Positions 28,078 to 37,043 of a stretch of 64,000 bases of DNA are shown piece by piece. Every line of letters starts with the position of its first letter. Within the stretch, counting starts at the first letter, position 1. A program made the translations under genes and the position numbers. The stretch is from contig CAXXTS010000005.1 of NCBI GenBank assembly GCA_963676345.2, positions 1 to 64,000 on the forward strand, given 5' to 3'. A model generated the notes under the pieces. The model saw only the letters and a list, made by a program, of their open reading frames with translations. It had not been told where the DNA came from and did not search any database. The stretch comes from G963665925 sp963676345. GTDB taxonomy: Bacteria; Bacillota; Clostridia; Peptostreptococcales; Acidaminobacteraceae.

Positions 28078-30017
28078 CTGCGCTTGCCCCCGTGGGGATA
28101 GTCTTCAAGTTCCCACATGGGCGGCCCGTCCCATTGCCTGTTGGCCGGATTTTCGTTTAGAACCCGGTCCACAAATTCCAGCCCCAGTTCCTTGAGTCTT
28201 TCAGGGCTGGGACGTCCCTGCAGATCATAGCCGCGCAGCTGGTAATAGCGGCTTAAATGCTCTTCGTGTTTGCGCAGGTCGGCCTTTCCTTTTTCGGTAT
28301 CGCGGATTTCCGGCTTCTGGGGCATGCGGTCATCCCGGCGGGAGGTACCCTGATGAATGTTGAAAGCGTGTTCCAGCGCATATACCCGGTCCGCCGCCTG
28401 TTCCAGAGTCCCGGCATTGTACCCGATTCCTGTTGCCGCAGTGAGCAGTTCCGCCAGACCTTCAAATACAGGCTTTTTCCAGACCAGCGGCATGGCGCTT
28501 ATCCAGTTGTTCACCGCCCCCTTGCAGCGTCCTATGCAGTCGGTCAGGGTGGTAATGCGTTCTCCTGTAATGACTGCCGGGGCCGGGTCATCATCAACAT
28601 TTTCCAGAAGCATCCCCTGTTCCTTCAGTATGGGAAACATGTCCGGGTCCGGCTGGCTGAAAGCCCATGAACGCCCGCGTAAATGGTCGGCACCTCGGGT
28701 GGAGGTGGCGTGAGCCAGCGAGAAAACCCCGCTGGGGTAGGGGCCGCGTGAAAGGCCTTTAACATGGTAGCAATAATCCATGGCCTGTCCCCCCAGCCGC
28801 TTGGCAAGGGTGTACATACCTTCTGCTACGAGATTGCCCAGCCCTTGCCGCAGTGCAGTGCGGTGCAGCAGTTCAATCTGGTCGATGTGGTTTTCCCAAC
28901 TGAGATCAAGGCCGTCAGCCAGTTTTTTATCCAGCAATCCCCGGCTGTATAAATCCTTGAGCATGGCGATGGTGTTACCCAGGGCCAGCACATCCATGCC
29001 GTAGGTGTCGCAGATGTTTTCCATCTCCATGATCGCCACCGGATCTATTATCCCGCAATTGGTGCCGAGGCAGAATATGCATTCGTATTCCATGGCCTTG
29101 CCTGTCTCACCGGCCCGGTCTCCGGAGGGGATACGGTAGTAATCCTTGCAGCGGACATGGCAGCCGTGGCAACCGTGTCTGCCCAGTGAAAAGTCTTTCC
29201 ATGCTTCAGGGCGCAGCTTGTCCGGTACTTCGTTGCCGTTCCAGTATTTTTCATAATTGCGGAAACCCGGCTCCCACATCATCATGCCTATGTGCGTGCC
29301 GTACTGTCCGACCACTTCGCTCTGGAACTCCGAGTTGCGGAAGAATTCACGATCTTCGTCGGCCAGTTTTTTAAAAGCTTCGGGAGCAGCCAGTGAAATC
29401 CGTTGGCTGCCTTTAATCACAATGGCTTTGAGCCTTTTGGAGCCTAGCACCGCACCTGAGCCGCGTGCTGCGGAAGCATACTTATCAACCATGGTGGTCG
29501 CTACCCTGACCAGATTTTCCCCGGCCTGACCAATGCAGGCCACACTGGCTGATCTGCCGTGCTTTTCACGCAGTTTATCCGTGGTTTCCCAGACAGAAAG
29601 TCCCCAGAGGTCTCCGGCATCAATCAATTCCACCCGATCATCTTCAATCAGCAGATAGCAGGGGCGTCCGGCTTGTCCGTTGATGATAATCTGGTCCAGT
29701 CCGGCCCGTTTCATCATAAAAGCCAGCGATCCTCCTGCGTTGCCGTCTCCCAGAATACCGGAATACGGGGAAAGGGTGCTGACCTCCACTCGGCTGGTTA
29801 ATCCAAGGGGAGTCCCGGAAAGGGGACCGGCGCTCAGGCAGTATACATTTTCAGCTCCGAGGGGATCAATGTGCGGTTTGACTTCGTTGAAAAGGACCAG
29901 TGAATTTAATCCCCTTCCGCCGATGAATTGCTTTGCGATTGAGTGATCAAGCGCGTTCCTGCTGATTTTTCCGCTGCCCAGATCAATCCGTAGAATCCAT
30001 CCTGCCCAACCGTGCAT
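28074..30017 (-). CDS. aor: Aldehyde:ferredoxin oxidoreductase (tungsten/tungstopterin)
   Basis: 647 residues from ATG 30017 (GGAGGAG upstream). N-terminal domain GWILRIDLGSG..FIGGRGLNS of the AOR family, 4Fe-4S ligands in CHGCHVRCKDYY with a distant cysteine in DCIGRCKGAVNNW, and tungstopterin-binding stretches (DGNAGGSLAFMMKRAG). It would oxidise aldehydes to acids while reducing ferredoxin in the cytoplasm, or reduce acids in reverse. The gene stands alone, divergent from nifA; a ferredoxin link to nitrogenase is possible but only inferred. The related formaldehyde and glyceraldehyde-3-phosphate enzymes share these motifs, so the substrate is open. Confidence 0.9.
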   Translation of the reverse strand: MHGWAGWILRIDLGSGKISRNALDHSIAKQFIGGRGLNSLVLFNEVKPHIDPLGAENVYCLSAGPLSGTPLGLTSRVEVSTLSPYSGILGDGNAGGSLAFMMKRAGLDQIIINGQAGRPCYLLIEDDRVELIDAGDLWGLSVWETTDKLREKHGRSASVACIGQAGENLVRVATTMVDKYASAARGSGAVLGSKRLKAIVIKGSQRISLAAPEAFKKLADEDREFFRNSEFQSEVVGQYGTHIGMMMWEPGFRNYEKYWNGNEVPDKLRPEAWKDFSLGRHGCHGCHVRCKDYYRIPSGDRAGETGKAMEYECIFCLGTNCGIIDPVAIMEMENICDTYGMDVLALGNTIAMLKDLYSRGLLDKKLADGLDLSWENHIDQIELLHRTALRQGLGNLVAEGMYTLAKRLGGQAMDYCYHVKGLSRGPYPSGVFSLAHATSTRGADHLRGRSWAFSQPDPDMFPILKEQGMLLENVDDDPAPAVITGERITTLTDCIGRCKGAVNNWISAMPLVWKKPVFEGLAELLTAATGIGYNAGTLEQAADRVYALEHAFNIHQGTSRRDDRMPQKPEIRDTEKGKADLRKHEEHLSRYYQLRGYDLQGRPSPERLKELGLEFVDRVLNENPANRQWDGPPMWELEDYPHGGKRS

Positions 30018-30199
30018 AGCTCCTCCATTTTTATAGGAAATGGTTTTCACTATTTAATGTATATCATGTCCTGAGAATCAGAGCCAACTTTTCCATTAAT
30101 GTTCATTGCAGTGGGGTAATTTACATAAATGTCAATAACTTCAAAATTGTATTTTTTTTAACTTACTAAAATTAAAGGTTTTATTTTCAAATTAGAAAG

Positions 30200-30215
30200 T
30201 GGCACTTCCCTTGCT
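30200..30215 (+). promoter_or_regulatory. Sigma-54 promoter of nifA
   Basis: TGGCACTTCCCTTGCT: exact match to the -24/-12 consensus (TGGCAC-N5-TTGCT). Counting from the -12 C (30214), transcription would start at about 30226, one base before the nifA ATG, implying a leaderless or almost leaderless message. No ribosome site precedes that ATG. Confidence 0.8.
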
Positions 30216-30226
30216 AAGCTGCAAAT

Positions 30227-31822
30227 ATGTATCCTTCACTGCATGGACTTAAGCTTTCGGCGTTACTCGCTATATGTCAGGCCATTGAGCAGGCGATTGA
30301 TTTGGAGTCCGCCCTTGACGGAGTGCTCAGTATCCTTTCGGAGAACCTGAGCATGAAGCGGGCGACAGTGACTCTTTATGACCCCGAAACAAGACAGCTT
30401 TCCATCAATGCCTCCTACGGTCTTTCTCTTGAGGAGAAGCAGAGGGGGGTCTATCGTCTTGATGAAGGGGTTACCGGGCGTATTTTCCAGACCGGGGAAC
30501 CCTACTCTGTGCCGGACATCACCAAGGAACCTCTATTTCTAGACAAAACCGGGGCCCGCAAGATCGAGCGTGCCAAGACCGGATTCATAGGAGTGCCGAT
30601 TATCCTCCACAGCGAGCCGATCGGTGTTTTGAATGTTGACCGTATTTTCGGTGATGAAATTGCAGCGGAAGAAGATATCGATTTTTTGAAAATCGTAGCC
30701 ACCCTTATCGGCCAGTTCATAAGCCTTAATGAAAAAATCCTTGAGCGCGAAGCTGCCCTCAAGCGCGAAAATACTTCTCTCAAGTACCAGATTTCTAAAA
30801 AGTCCAAGGGGCTATATATTGTCGGGCATAGCTCGGCCATGGTCGAAGTTCAGCGGCAGTTGGAGAAAGTGGCTCCAACCAAGGCCACAGTTCTGCTGCT
30901 TGGTGAATCCGGTGTCGGTAAAACACTCATGGCCAAGATCATCCACGAGCTGTCTGACCGCAGCAAGCATCCTTTTATCAAGGTAAACTGTGCCTCTATC
31001 CCGGAAAATCTGTTGGAATCAGAACTCTTCGGACATGAAAAAGGATCATTTACCGGGGCTGCATCCACCAGACCGGGACGTTTTGAAGAAGCTGACGGCG
31101 GTACAATATTTCTTGATGAGATCGGGGAGTTCCCCATGAACCTGCAGGCCAAGCTTTTGCGTGTCCTGCAGGAGAAAGAGCTGGAAAGGATAGGGTCAAA
31201 CAAGACGCGAAATATTGATGTGCGCATCCTTGCGGCTACCAACCGGGATCTTGGAGTACTGGTGGAACGTAATGAGTTTCGTCTGGATCTCTATTACCGT
31301 TTGAATATTTTCCCCATCACCGTGCCTCCGCTCAGAGAGCGCAAAGAGGATATTACCGGGCTTTTGAATTACTTTATCCAGAAAATGGCCGATGATTACG
31401 GGCGCAAGATGTTTTTTACTCCGGCAGCCCTTGATTCTCTCATGATTTATGATTGGCCGGGCAATGTGCGTGAGATGCAGAACCTGCTGGAACGCTTGGT
31501 GATTATGTCTGACTCCGAATATATCACCCTTGAGTTCCTTAAATCATACCTCGCACCGGGACAGCGTGGGGTTCCCGGTAATTCCGGAAGCGAATCCTCT
31601 TCCCCTGCAGCAAATGATGCGCTTCCCCATTGCACCTCGCTTAAGGAAGTAGAGCGGAATGAGGTGGTTGCCGCCTTGGAGCGCAGTGGCTGGATTCAGT
31701 ACAAGGCCGCAGAAACCCTTGGCCTTTCCGCTAGGCAGATGGGCTACAGAGTTAAACGGTACGGCCTTGAGTCAATGATTGCCGAAGGCCGGGCCCGGCT
31801 GCGGCGTATGAAAAAAAGCTAA
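30227..31822 (+). CDS. nifA: NifA-type sigma-54-dependent activator
   Basis: 531 residues: GAF domain (about 10-175), AAA+ domain with Walker A GESGVGKT (about 225), sigma-54 contact loop GSFTGA, Walker B GGTIFLDE and sensor motifs, then a Fis-type helix-turn-helix (AAETLGLSARQMGYRVKRYG). The GAF region (LYDPETRQLSINASYGLS) and the neighbouring nif genes make NifA the best call. The loop is GSFTGA instead of GAFTGA. The cysteine cluster of oxygen-sensitive NifA proteins between the AAA+ and DNA-binding parts is absent. ATG 30227 starts at the expected transcription start of a sigma-54 promoter and is needed to complete the GAF domain. A perfect 21-bp terminator follows. Confidence 0.9.
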   Translation: MYPSLHGLKLSALLAICQAIEQAIDLESALDGVLSILSENLSMKRATVTLYDPETRQLSINASYGLSLEEKQRGVYRLDEGVTGRIFQTGEPYSVPDITKEPLFLDKTGARKIERAKTGFIGVPIILHSEPIGVLNVDRIFGDEIAAEEDIDFLKIVATLIGQFISLNEKILEREAALKRENTSLKYQISKKSKGLYIVGHSSAMVEVQRQLEKVAPTKATVLLLGESGVGKTLMAKIIHELSDRSKHPFIKVNCASIPENLLESELFGHEKGSFTGAASTRPGRFEEADGGTIFLDEIGEFPMNLQAKLLRVLQEKELERIGSNKTRNIDVRILAATNRDLGVLVERNEFRLDLYYRLNIFPITVPPLRERKEDITGLLNYFIQKMADDYGRKMFFTPAALDSLMIYDWPGNVREMQNLLERLVIMSDSEYITLEFLKSYLAPGQRGVPGNSGSESSSPAANDALPHCTSLKEVERNEVVAALERSGWIQYKAAETLGLSARQMGYRVKRYGLESMIAEGRARLRRMKKS

Positions 31823-31865
31823 AAATTTCCTGACTGGCTATTGTCGTGACCATCGGGGTTGCGGC

Positions 31866-31912
31866 TGACAAAAAAGGGCTTTCCACCTGAAGTGGAAAGC
31901 CCTTTTTTGTCA
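31866..31912. terminator. Strong bidirectional intrinsic terminator
   Basis: Perfect 21-bp inverted repeat (arms 31866-31886 and 31892-31912, loop CTGAA) whose stem ends in A6/T6 runs, so it has a T run in both directions. It separates nifA from the convergent gene at 31932-32795. Confidence 0.95.
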
Positions 31913-31931
31913 TTTAGCTGCGTAGCCACTG

Positions 31932-32795
31932 TTAATGGTGGCAGGCCTTGAACGTCTTACCTTTAAAGCTGTATTCCCATGATTCGCGGAAAAGAATCTG
32001 CCGGGCTTCGGGGAATTCTTCCTGAATCACCACGTCGTAGCGTCCCTCGGGATGGGTCCACATGGCGCTCCCGCCACCCCATTTCCCGGGAATTTCCATT
32101 ATGATCGTGTCTTTTTTATCCGTGGGACGCCAGTGTCTCAGGGTGCTGCCGTCGAAGATAGCTCTTCCGTCAGGCAGAATGACTACAGATGCTCCTGAAG
32201 GGGCTTTCCATAATCCCCATGCCCAGCAGCTGCCAATATCTTTAAAGCTGCCGCTGGTTCCTTCGTTTTTCGGGGAGTCGTATGGTGTGTCCTCTTTGGA
32301 GTTGCCTTCGGGAAAGTTCCATGTGTTGAGAGAGTGTCTTACCAGCTGTTCGGCTTCGCGGTCATTGTCGGGATAGCTGCCTTGGAAGATGTAATTGATC
32401 CCGTTATGTCGGCTGGCCGCCAGAAGGGATTCAACTGTTTTGCCGTTTGTTTTTCCCTTGTATTCGCGGAAAACAGCCGGAGCACCTGAAACATTTCCTT
32501 TATTTTCAGCTACTTTTTTATCAAGCGGGAATCCCTGCTGCCGCAGGGCGGTGATCCAGTTTTCCAGCAGCTTGTCCAGAGGAATCTTCCTGCCGGGAGT
32601 AACATATAGTTCCACACTGGATTCCAGCGAGGGGGAGATACACTGTTTAACGCGGTTGTCACCGCGCGCGGCTTGGTTGTCGCTCCAGCCGGGGGGACAG
32701 TTAATTCCCTTGGCAACGTCATCGGCATTAGCGGATGATATGATGATAAGTGTGATAAATAAGGCCGACAGTATGTTTTGGGTCAATGTTCTCAT
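31932..32795 (-). CDS. Secreted protein of unknown function
   Basis: 287 residues. A signal peptide (NILSALFITLIIISSANA, cut before DDV) is followed by a mature part with two short regions: CPPGWSDNQAARGDN with a cysteine pair near the N terminus (INCPPGW, KQCISPS), and a C-terminal half with GSCWAWGLWKAP and IFDGSTLRHWRPTDKKD, ending in CHH. The C-terminal half has the look of a small beta-rich extracellular domain. I do not recognise the family. It lies alone between nifA and nifB, with terminators on each side, so no operon context helps. Expected location periplasm or outside. Confidence 0.75.
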   Translation of the reverse strand: MRTLTQNILSALFITLIIISSANADDVAKGINCPPGWSDNQAARGDNRVKQCISPSLESSVELYVTPGRKIPLDKLLENWITALRQQGFPLDKKVAENKGNVSGAPAVFREYKGKTNGKTVESLLAASRHNGINYIFQGSYPDNDREAEQLVRHSLNTWNFPEGNSKEDTPYDSPKNEGTSGSFKDIGSCWAWGLWKAPSGASVVILPDGRAIFDGSTLRHWRPTDKKDTIIMEIPGKWGGGSAMWTHPEGRYDVVIQEEFPEARQILFRESWEYSFKGKTFKACHH

Positions 32796-32898
32796 TTTGT
32801 GCTCCGATCAATGTTTATGTAAATGTAATCGTTTTTGCAAAAGAATGCTAGACAGGGCAGCAGGGATGATAATTCATCTTTGCCGGTTCACCAAAGGT

Positions 32899-32934
32899 GA
32901 AGCCCCCGGCAAGAGCAACTTTGCCGGGGGCTTC
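32899..32934. terminator. Hairpin downstream of nifB
   Basis: Perfect 14-bp GC-rich stem (32899-32912 GAAGCCCCCGGCAA, 32921-32934) with an 8-base loop, between nifB and the secreted-protein gene. No clear T run follows on the minus strand, but its position at the end of the nif operon suggests termination or 3' end protection. Confidence 0.6.
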
Positions 32935-32939
32935 GCAGC

Positions 32940-32974
32940 ATAATTTATAGAAACGGAGCATTTCTATAAATTAT
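32940..32974. repeat. AT-rich 14-bp inverted repeat after nifB
   Basis: Perfect arms ATAATTTATAGAAA (32940-32953) and 32961-32974 around the loop CGGAGCA, 16 bases after the nifB stop and directly before the GC-rich hairpin. It could be part of the same 3' end structure or a protein-binding dyad. Confidence 0.5.
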
Positions 32975-32989
32975 TATTATAATTAGATT

Positions 32990-34261
32990 TTAGCCACACT
33001 TTGTTCCTGTTCCGGTGCAGCATGCATCAGCGATTGAACCGCGTCGTCCTTTATGAATATTCATATTCCCACCACTATAAACCGTCTGCAGGGCGTCTTC
33101 TATAAATCCACCTACAACATGTGGTTCGATGCCGTTTTCAGCCAGTTTTTCCTGCGGTGTTTCACCCATTGCCGCCGCAAGCACTGCGCGGCAGTCGCAG
33201 AGTGTTGCCGCAAGGTCGGCCCAGCGCTGCGGGCCGCATCCTGCTTTGGGTGCGGGGCGTTTTTCTACCAGTTTAAAACCGTCTTTTCCGTCTTCAGCCC
33301 AGATATGAAATTCCTGAGCTTCGCCGAGATGCTGATTAATCAGCATCCCTTCGCGAGATGCAACGGCCACGTACGGGCGCGGACCTTTTACATCAATGGG
33401 TTTCAATTCAGAGCATGATTTCAGGGTTCCGCACAGAGCTATGGATTTGTCATCACCCAGCAGACCGACAGCATCGGCGCGACAGCGGCGGCAATGGGTC
33501 ATCTGTTCAATGACTTTGCCCGCTTCTTTGCGCAGGGGACCGATGATGTCATGGCCCGGTTCGGGCAGTTCAGCGAATTTAGTATTTTCAGTGGGCTTCA
33601 GCGGGATCATATTCTGGATGTCAGCGCCAAGTTTCGCACAGACCTTTGAAACTTCGGGGATGTGATGGTCATTAATTCCGGGAATGACAATGGAATTGAC
33701 CTTCACGGTGATGCCGCGTTCTTTCAGGCCTTTGATTGCTGCGAGCTGGCGCTCAAGAAGAACCTTTGCGCCCTTTTCTCCGCGATAGACTACTTTGCCG
33801 TCCTTGACCCATGAATAAATCTTGGCTCCGATAGCCGGGTCAACTGCGCTGATGGTAATAGTCACATGCGAAACACCGATTTCTTTCAGCTCGTCCAGAT
33901 AAGGCAATATGCCCATGCCGTTTGAGGACAGGCAAAAAATCAAATGCGGGTGTTTTTTATTGAGCATCCGCATGGTTTCCAGGGTTTCTTCCGGGTTGGC
34001 GAAAGGATCGCCGGGTCCGGCAATACCGGCAACAGTGATGCGCGGTTCTTTTTCAAGCACAGCGTCCATGTATTCTGCAGCCTGAAAAGGTTTGAGCACT
34101 GAGCTGGTCACGCCGGGACGGGATTCGTTTACACAGTCATATTTGCGGTTGCAGTAGTTGCACTGAATGTTGCACTTGGGGGCTACCGGGAGATGTACAC
34201 GTCCACAGGAGCCTGCGGTTTCTTTGTTAAAACACGGGTGTTTGGTTGTATCCTTCTGCAT
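32990..34261 (-). CDS. nifB: FeMo-cofactor biosynthesis radical SAM protein NifB
   Basis: 423 residues. N-terminal HPCF motif, then radical SAM ligands in KCNIQCNYC (Cys 30, 34, 37), the SAM-binding GPGDPFANPEET, and the K-cluster-associated MTHCRRCRADAVG. A C-terminal NifX/NafY-like cofactor-binding domain (about 285-400) follows, and the tail ends in cysteines (ADACCTGTGTKCG). NifB fuses 4Fe-4S units into the 8Fe-9S-C precursor (NifB-co) of the nitrogenase cofactor. Last gene of the minus-strand nif operon, 101 bases after nifN. All expected ligands are present, in contrast to the paralogue at 37885-39015. Confidence 0.96.
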   Translation of the reverse strand: MQKDTTKHPCFNKETAGSCGRVHLPVAPKCNIQCNYCNRKYDCVNESRPGVTSSVLKPFQAAEYMDAVLEKEPRITVAGIAGPGDPFANPEETLETMRMLNKKHPHLIFCLSSNGMGILPYLDELKEIGVSHVTITISAVDPAIGAKIYSWVKDGKVVYRGEKGAKVLLERQLAAIKGLKERGITVKVNSIVIPGINDHHIPEVSKVCAKLGADIQNMIPLKPTENTKFAELPEPGHDIIGPLRKEAGKVIEQMTHCRRCRADAVGLLGDDKSIALCGTLKSCSELKPIDVKGPRPYVAVASREGMLINQHLGEAQEFHIWAEDGKDGFKLVEKRPAPKAGCGPQRWADLAATLCDCRAVLAAAMGETPQEKLAENGIEPHVVGGFIEDALQTVYSGGNMNIHKGRRGSIADACCTGTGTKCG

Positions 34262-34362
34262 GGTAATTCTCCCAATAGAGTATATATATTTTAAGATAAT
34301 TATTTACATGTAGCCGTAGCCGACCGGGTTATCTGCCTGCTTTTTCTGAAGCATGGCATTGA

Positions 34363-35661
34363 CTACTCGGTCGAAGAGATGCTGCGTTCCCTGTAGCCGA
34401 GGGTGGGGATACGCTGTCCGCCGAAGCGGTCATGGACCGGGAAACCGACACGGATCAACGGGACGTTCCATGCTTTGGCATAGCGGTATCCTTTGGAATG
34501 ACCGATGAGCATATCCGGTTTCAGGTCTTCAGCCCTTTCGGCAATGTCATGAAAGTCCACACCTTCATGTATTTCGGGGATGGTTCGGCCTACACCTTCT
34601 GTTACGGCGGTCACAGCTTCGGCCATGCCTTTTTTCTTTGCACCGCTTCCGGCAAGGATGACATCAACGCCGATTTCAGCCAGAAAAGCGCAAAGTCCGG
34701 TAACAAGGTCTTCTTCGCCGTAAACGACAGCCCGTTTACCGAACACGTACTTGTGTCCGTCAACGTAGGCATCAATCAGCCTGCCTCTTTCGCGTTCATA
34801 GCGGGCGGGCATGTCTGTGCCTGAAATAGATTCAAGGGTTTCAAAAAAATTATCCGATTCGCGCAAACCCATGGGCAGGCCGATGCGGTGATTGGTTACT
34901 CCGAACCTTTCTTCAAGGCTGGCTCCGCCGCTTTTTGCGGGTACACAGCGTCCCAGTTCGATGGTTGCCGATGCACCGGACATTTTTTTTATGTCTTCAA
35001 CCGGAGTCCCGCCAACGGGAATTTTCATATAATCTTCCAATGCCGGGCCATCAAGTGTTTCCGAAATGTCAGGCAGGATGGTCGCCTTAAGACCGAAATC
35101 TTTACAAATATCAAAGAGGTGGCGAACATCTTCGCAGGAAACCATGTTCGGCAGGATGTTTACGTGTCCGTCATTTTCAGCCTTTTCAGTACAGAGCTGC
35201 TCAACCATGGAACGCACTGCGCCGTGCCAGCCGTCCATATGGGTTCCGTTGTAACTGGGGGTGGAAACCTGAACTATTTCGGGCAGGTCGAGGTCGCCGA
35301 ATTCATCAAAGAATTCTTTCAGGTACATAGGCACGTCATCGCCGATGGTTTCTGTCAGACAAGTTGTTGCCACTCCGACGACTTTCGGCTCGTATTTTTT
35401 CATTACGTTGAGGATGCCTTTCTTCAGGTTCGGACCGCCGCCGTAGATGGCGTGCTTTTCGCCCAGAGCTGAAGAAGCAATATCTACAGGTTCCCGGAAA
35501 TGGCTGATAATGTAGCGGCGCATGTAAGTTGCGCAGCCCTGTGAGCCGTGCAAAAATGGGATGGAGCCTTCCACACCGCGAAAGGCCAGTGATGCGCCGA
35601 GGGGAGTGCAAAGTTTGCAGGCGTTAGTTGTTGATGTGTAGTTTTTACTCTTGGTAGTCAT
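34363..35661 (-). CDS. nifN: Nitrogenase cofactor assembly protein NifN
   Basis: 432 residues, NifK-like fold: ACKLCTPLGASLAFRGV, HGSQGCATYMRRY, CLTETIGDD and a C-terminal DMLIGHSKGYRYA with IRVGFPVHDRFG. With NifE it forms the scaffold where NifB-co matures into FeMo-co with molybdenum and homocitrate. It starts 2 bases after the nifE stop. Length fits stand-alone NifN without fused NifB. The pairing, order and motifs distinguish it from nifK at 39073-40447. Confidence 0.93.
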   Translation of the reverse strand: MTTKSKNYTSTTNACKLCTPLGASLAFRGVEGSIPFLHGSQGCATYMRRYIISHFREPVDIASSALGEKHAIYGGGPNLKKGILNVMKKYEPKVVGVATTCLTETIGDDVPMYLKEFFDEFGDLDLPEIVQVSTPSYNGTHMDGWHGAVRSMVEQLCTEKAENDGHVNILPNMVSCEDVRHLFDICKDFGLKATILPDISETLDGPALEDYMKIPVGGTPVEDIKKMSGASATIELGRCVPAKSGGASLEERFGVTNHRIGLPMGLRESDNFFETLESISGTDMPARYERERGRLIDAYVDGHKYVFGKRAVVYGEEDLVTGLCAFLAEIGVDVILAGSGAKKKGMAEAVTAVTEGVGRTIPEIHEGVDFHDIAERAEDLKPDMLIGHSKGYRYAKAWNVPLIRVGFPVHDRFGGQRIPTLGYRERSISSTE

Positions 35662-35663
35662 GG

Positions 35664-37028
35664 TTATTCTCCTGCTTTCTTCGCTCTGCGCGGTACAAAG
35701 TTCCAGACCGGACTCATGGCTGATGAATGGATTTCGCGGGCAAAGTTGAGCATGCCTTCGAATCCTTCCAGTGCTTCCTTGCGTTCGTGGTTGTGATCGC
35801 AGAATCCCACTCCCATCTTGAAGGCGATGGGGCGTTCCTTGACCCCTCCAACGAAGATGTCCACATCCTTTTCCTTGATGAATGCGGAGAGCTCCAGCGG
35901 GTTGGCATCGTCCACAAGAATGGTGCCGGGATCGGAAATGCGTTCCAGTTCAGCGTAATCTTCCTCGGTTCCTGTCTGGGAACCTACCATGACCACTTTC
36001 ATACCCAGATGGCGGAAGGCCTTGAGCAGGGAAAAAGCCTTGAAGGAGCCACCCACGTACATGGCGACTTTCTTGCCTTCGAGATCTTTACGCATGCGGG
36101 CCAGTTCGGGCATGAGTTTTGAGAGTTCATCACGGACGAGAGCTTCGGTGCGCTTGACAATGTTCGGGTCGACATCCTTGAAGAAATCAGCAACCTGATA
36201 GAGGGAATCGGCCATGTCTTCGATGCCGAGGTAGGAGACGCGCATATAGGGCTTGCCGTATTCTTCCTTCATCATTTTTGCCAGATCCAATGTCGCACCC
36301 GAACACTGTACAAGGTTAAGGGCCGCGCCGTGGCTGCGCCCGATATCCTTCACACGTCCGTCACCTGTGATGTTGGCGACGACTTCCACCCCCATCTTTT
36401 TGAAATATTCACGGATAATCCAGATTTCACCTGCAAGGTTGAAGTCGCCGAGAATGTTTACTGAAATAGGCGAGACATCGGAGACATCTTCTTTACCTAC
36501 CAGCTTAAACATGGCCTTGCAGGCCGCGAGGTAACCTTCGCGCTTGCTGCCCTTGAAACCTTCGGACTGAACCGGAAGCACGGGGATACCTTTTTTCTCG
36601 CTCATCTTTTTACAGACCGCTTCAAGGTCATCACCGATGATACCGACAATGCAGGTGGAGTAGACAAAGGCTGCTTTGGGGCTGTGGCGGTCAATGAGTT
36701 CATCAAGAGCCGCTTCAAGTTTCTTTTCACCGCCGAAGATCACGTCGGTTTCCTGCAGGTCGGTGGAAAAGGATAGGCGGTGCAGTTCCGGTCCGCTGGA
36801 AAGCGCACCGCGTATGTCCCAGGTGTAAACAGCACAGCCGATAGGTCCGTGTACAAGGTGCAGGGCATCGGCTATGGGGTAGAGGACAACCCTTGAACCG
36901 CAGAAAACACAGGCTCTCTGGCTGACTGCACCGGCAAGGGATTCCCGGTTGCAGGCCATTTCCAGTGCTCCCTCACCTGTGCGGTGAATCTGGTCCTTAC
37001 GTTCGTCTAGTATAGTGTATTCATTCAT
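35664..37028 (-). CDS. nifE: Nitrogenase cofactor assembly protein NifE
   Basis: 454 residues, NifD-like: RACVFCGSRVVLYPI, HGPIGCAVYTWDIRG, FSTDLQETDVIFGGEKKL and C-terminal FVGGVKERPIAFKMGVGF. NifE pairs with NifN as the alpha subunit of the NifEN scaffold. It precedes nifN by 2 bases and follows the GNAT gene by 15 bases. The N-terminal part keeps the two conserved cysteines of the inter-subunit cluster region. Confident call from motifs and context. Confidence 0.95.
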   Translation of the reverse strand: MNEYTILDERKDQIHRTGEGALEMACNRESLAGAVSQRACVFCGSRVVLYPIADALHLVHGPIGCAVYTWDIRGALSSGPELHRLSFSTDLQETDVIFGGEKKLEAALDELIDRHSPKAAFVYSTCIVGIIGDDLEAVCKKMSEKKGIPVLPVQSEGFKGSKREGYLAACKAMFKLVGKEDVSDVSPISVNILGDFNLAGEIWIIREYFKKMGVEVVANITGDGRVKDIGRSHGAALNLVQCSGATLDLAKMMKEEYGKPYMRVSYLGIEDMADSLYQVADFFKDVDPNIVKRTEALVRDELSKLMPELARMRKDLEGKKVAMYVGGSFKAFSLLKAFRHLGMKVVMVGSQTGTEEDYAELERISDPGTILVDDANPLELSAFIKEKDVDIFVGGVKERPIAFKMGVGFCDHNHERKEALEGFEGMLNFAREIHSSAMSPVWNFVPRRAKKAGE

Positions 37029-37043
37029 TGTTTTGCTCCGTTC

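Noticed and set aside
30227..30355. Downstream Met (codon 43) as the nifA start
   Set aside because: It would cut off the first helix and strand of the GAF domain, which match the family well.
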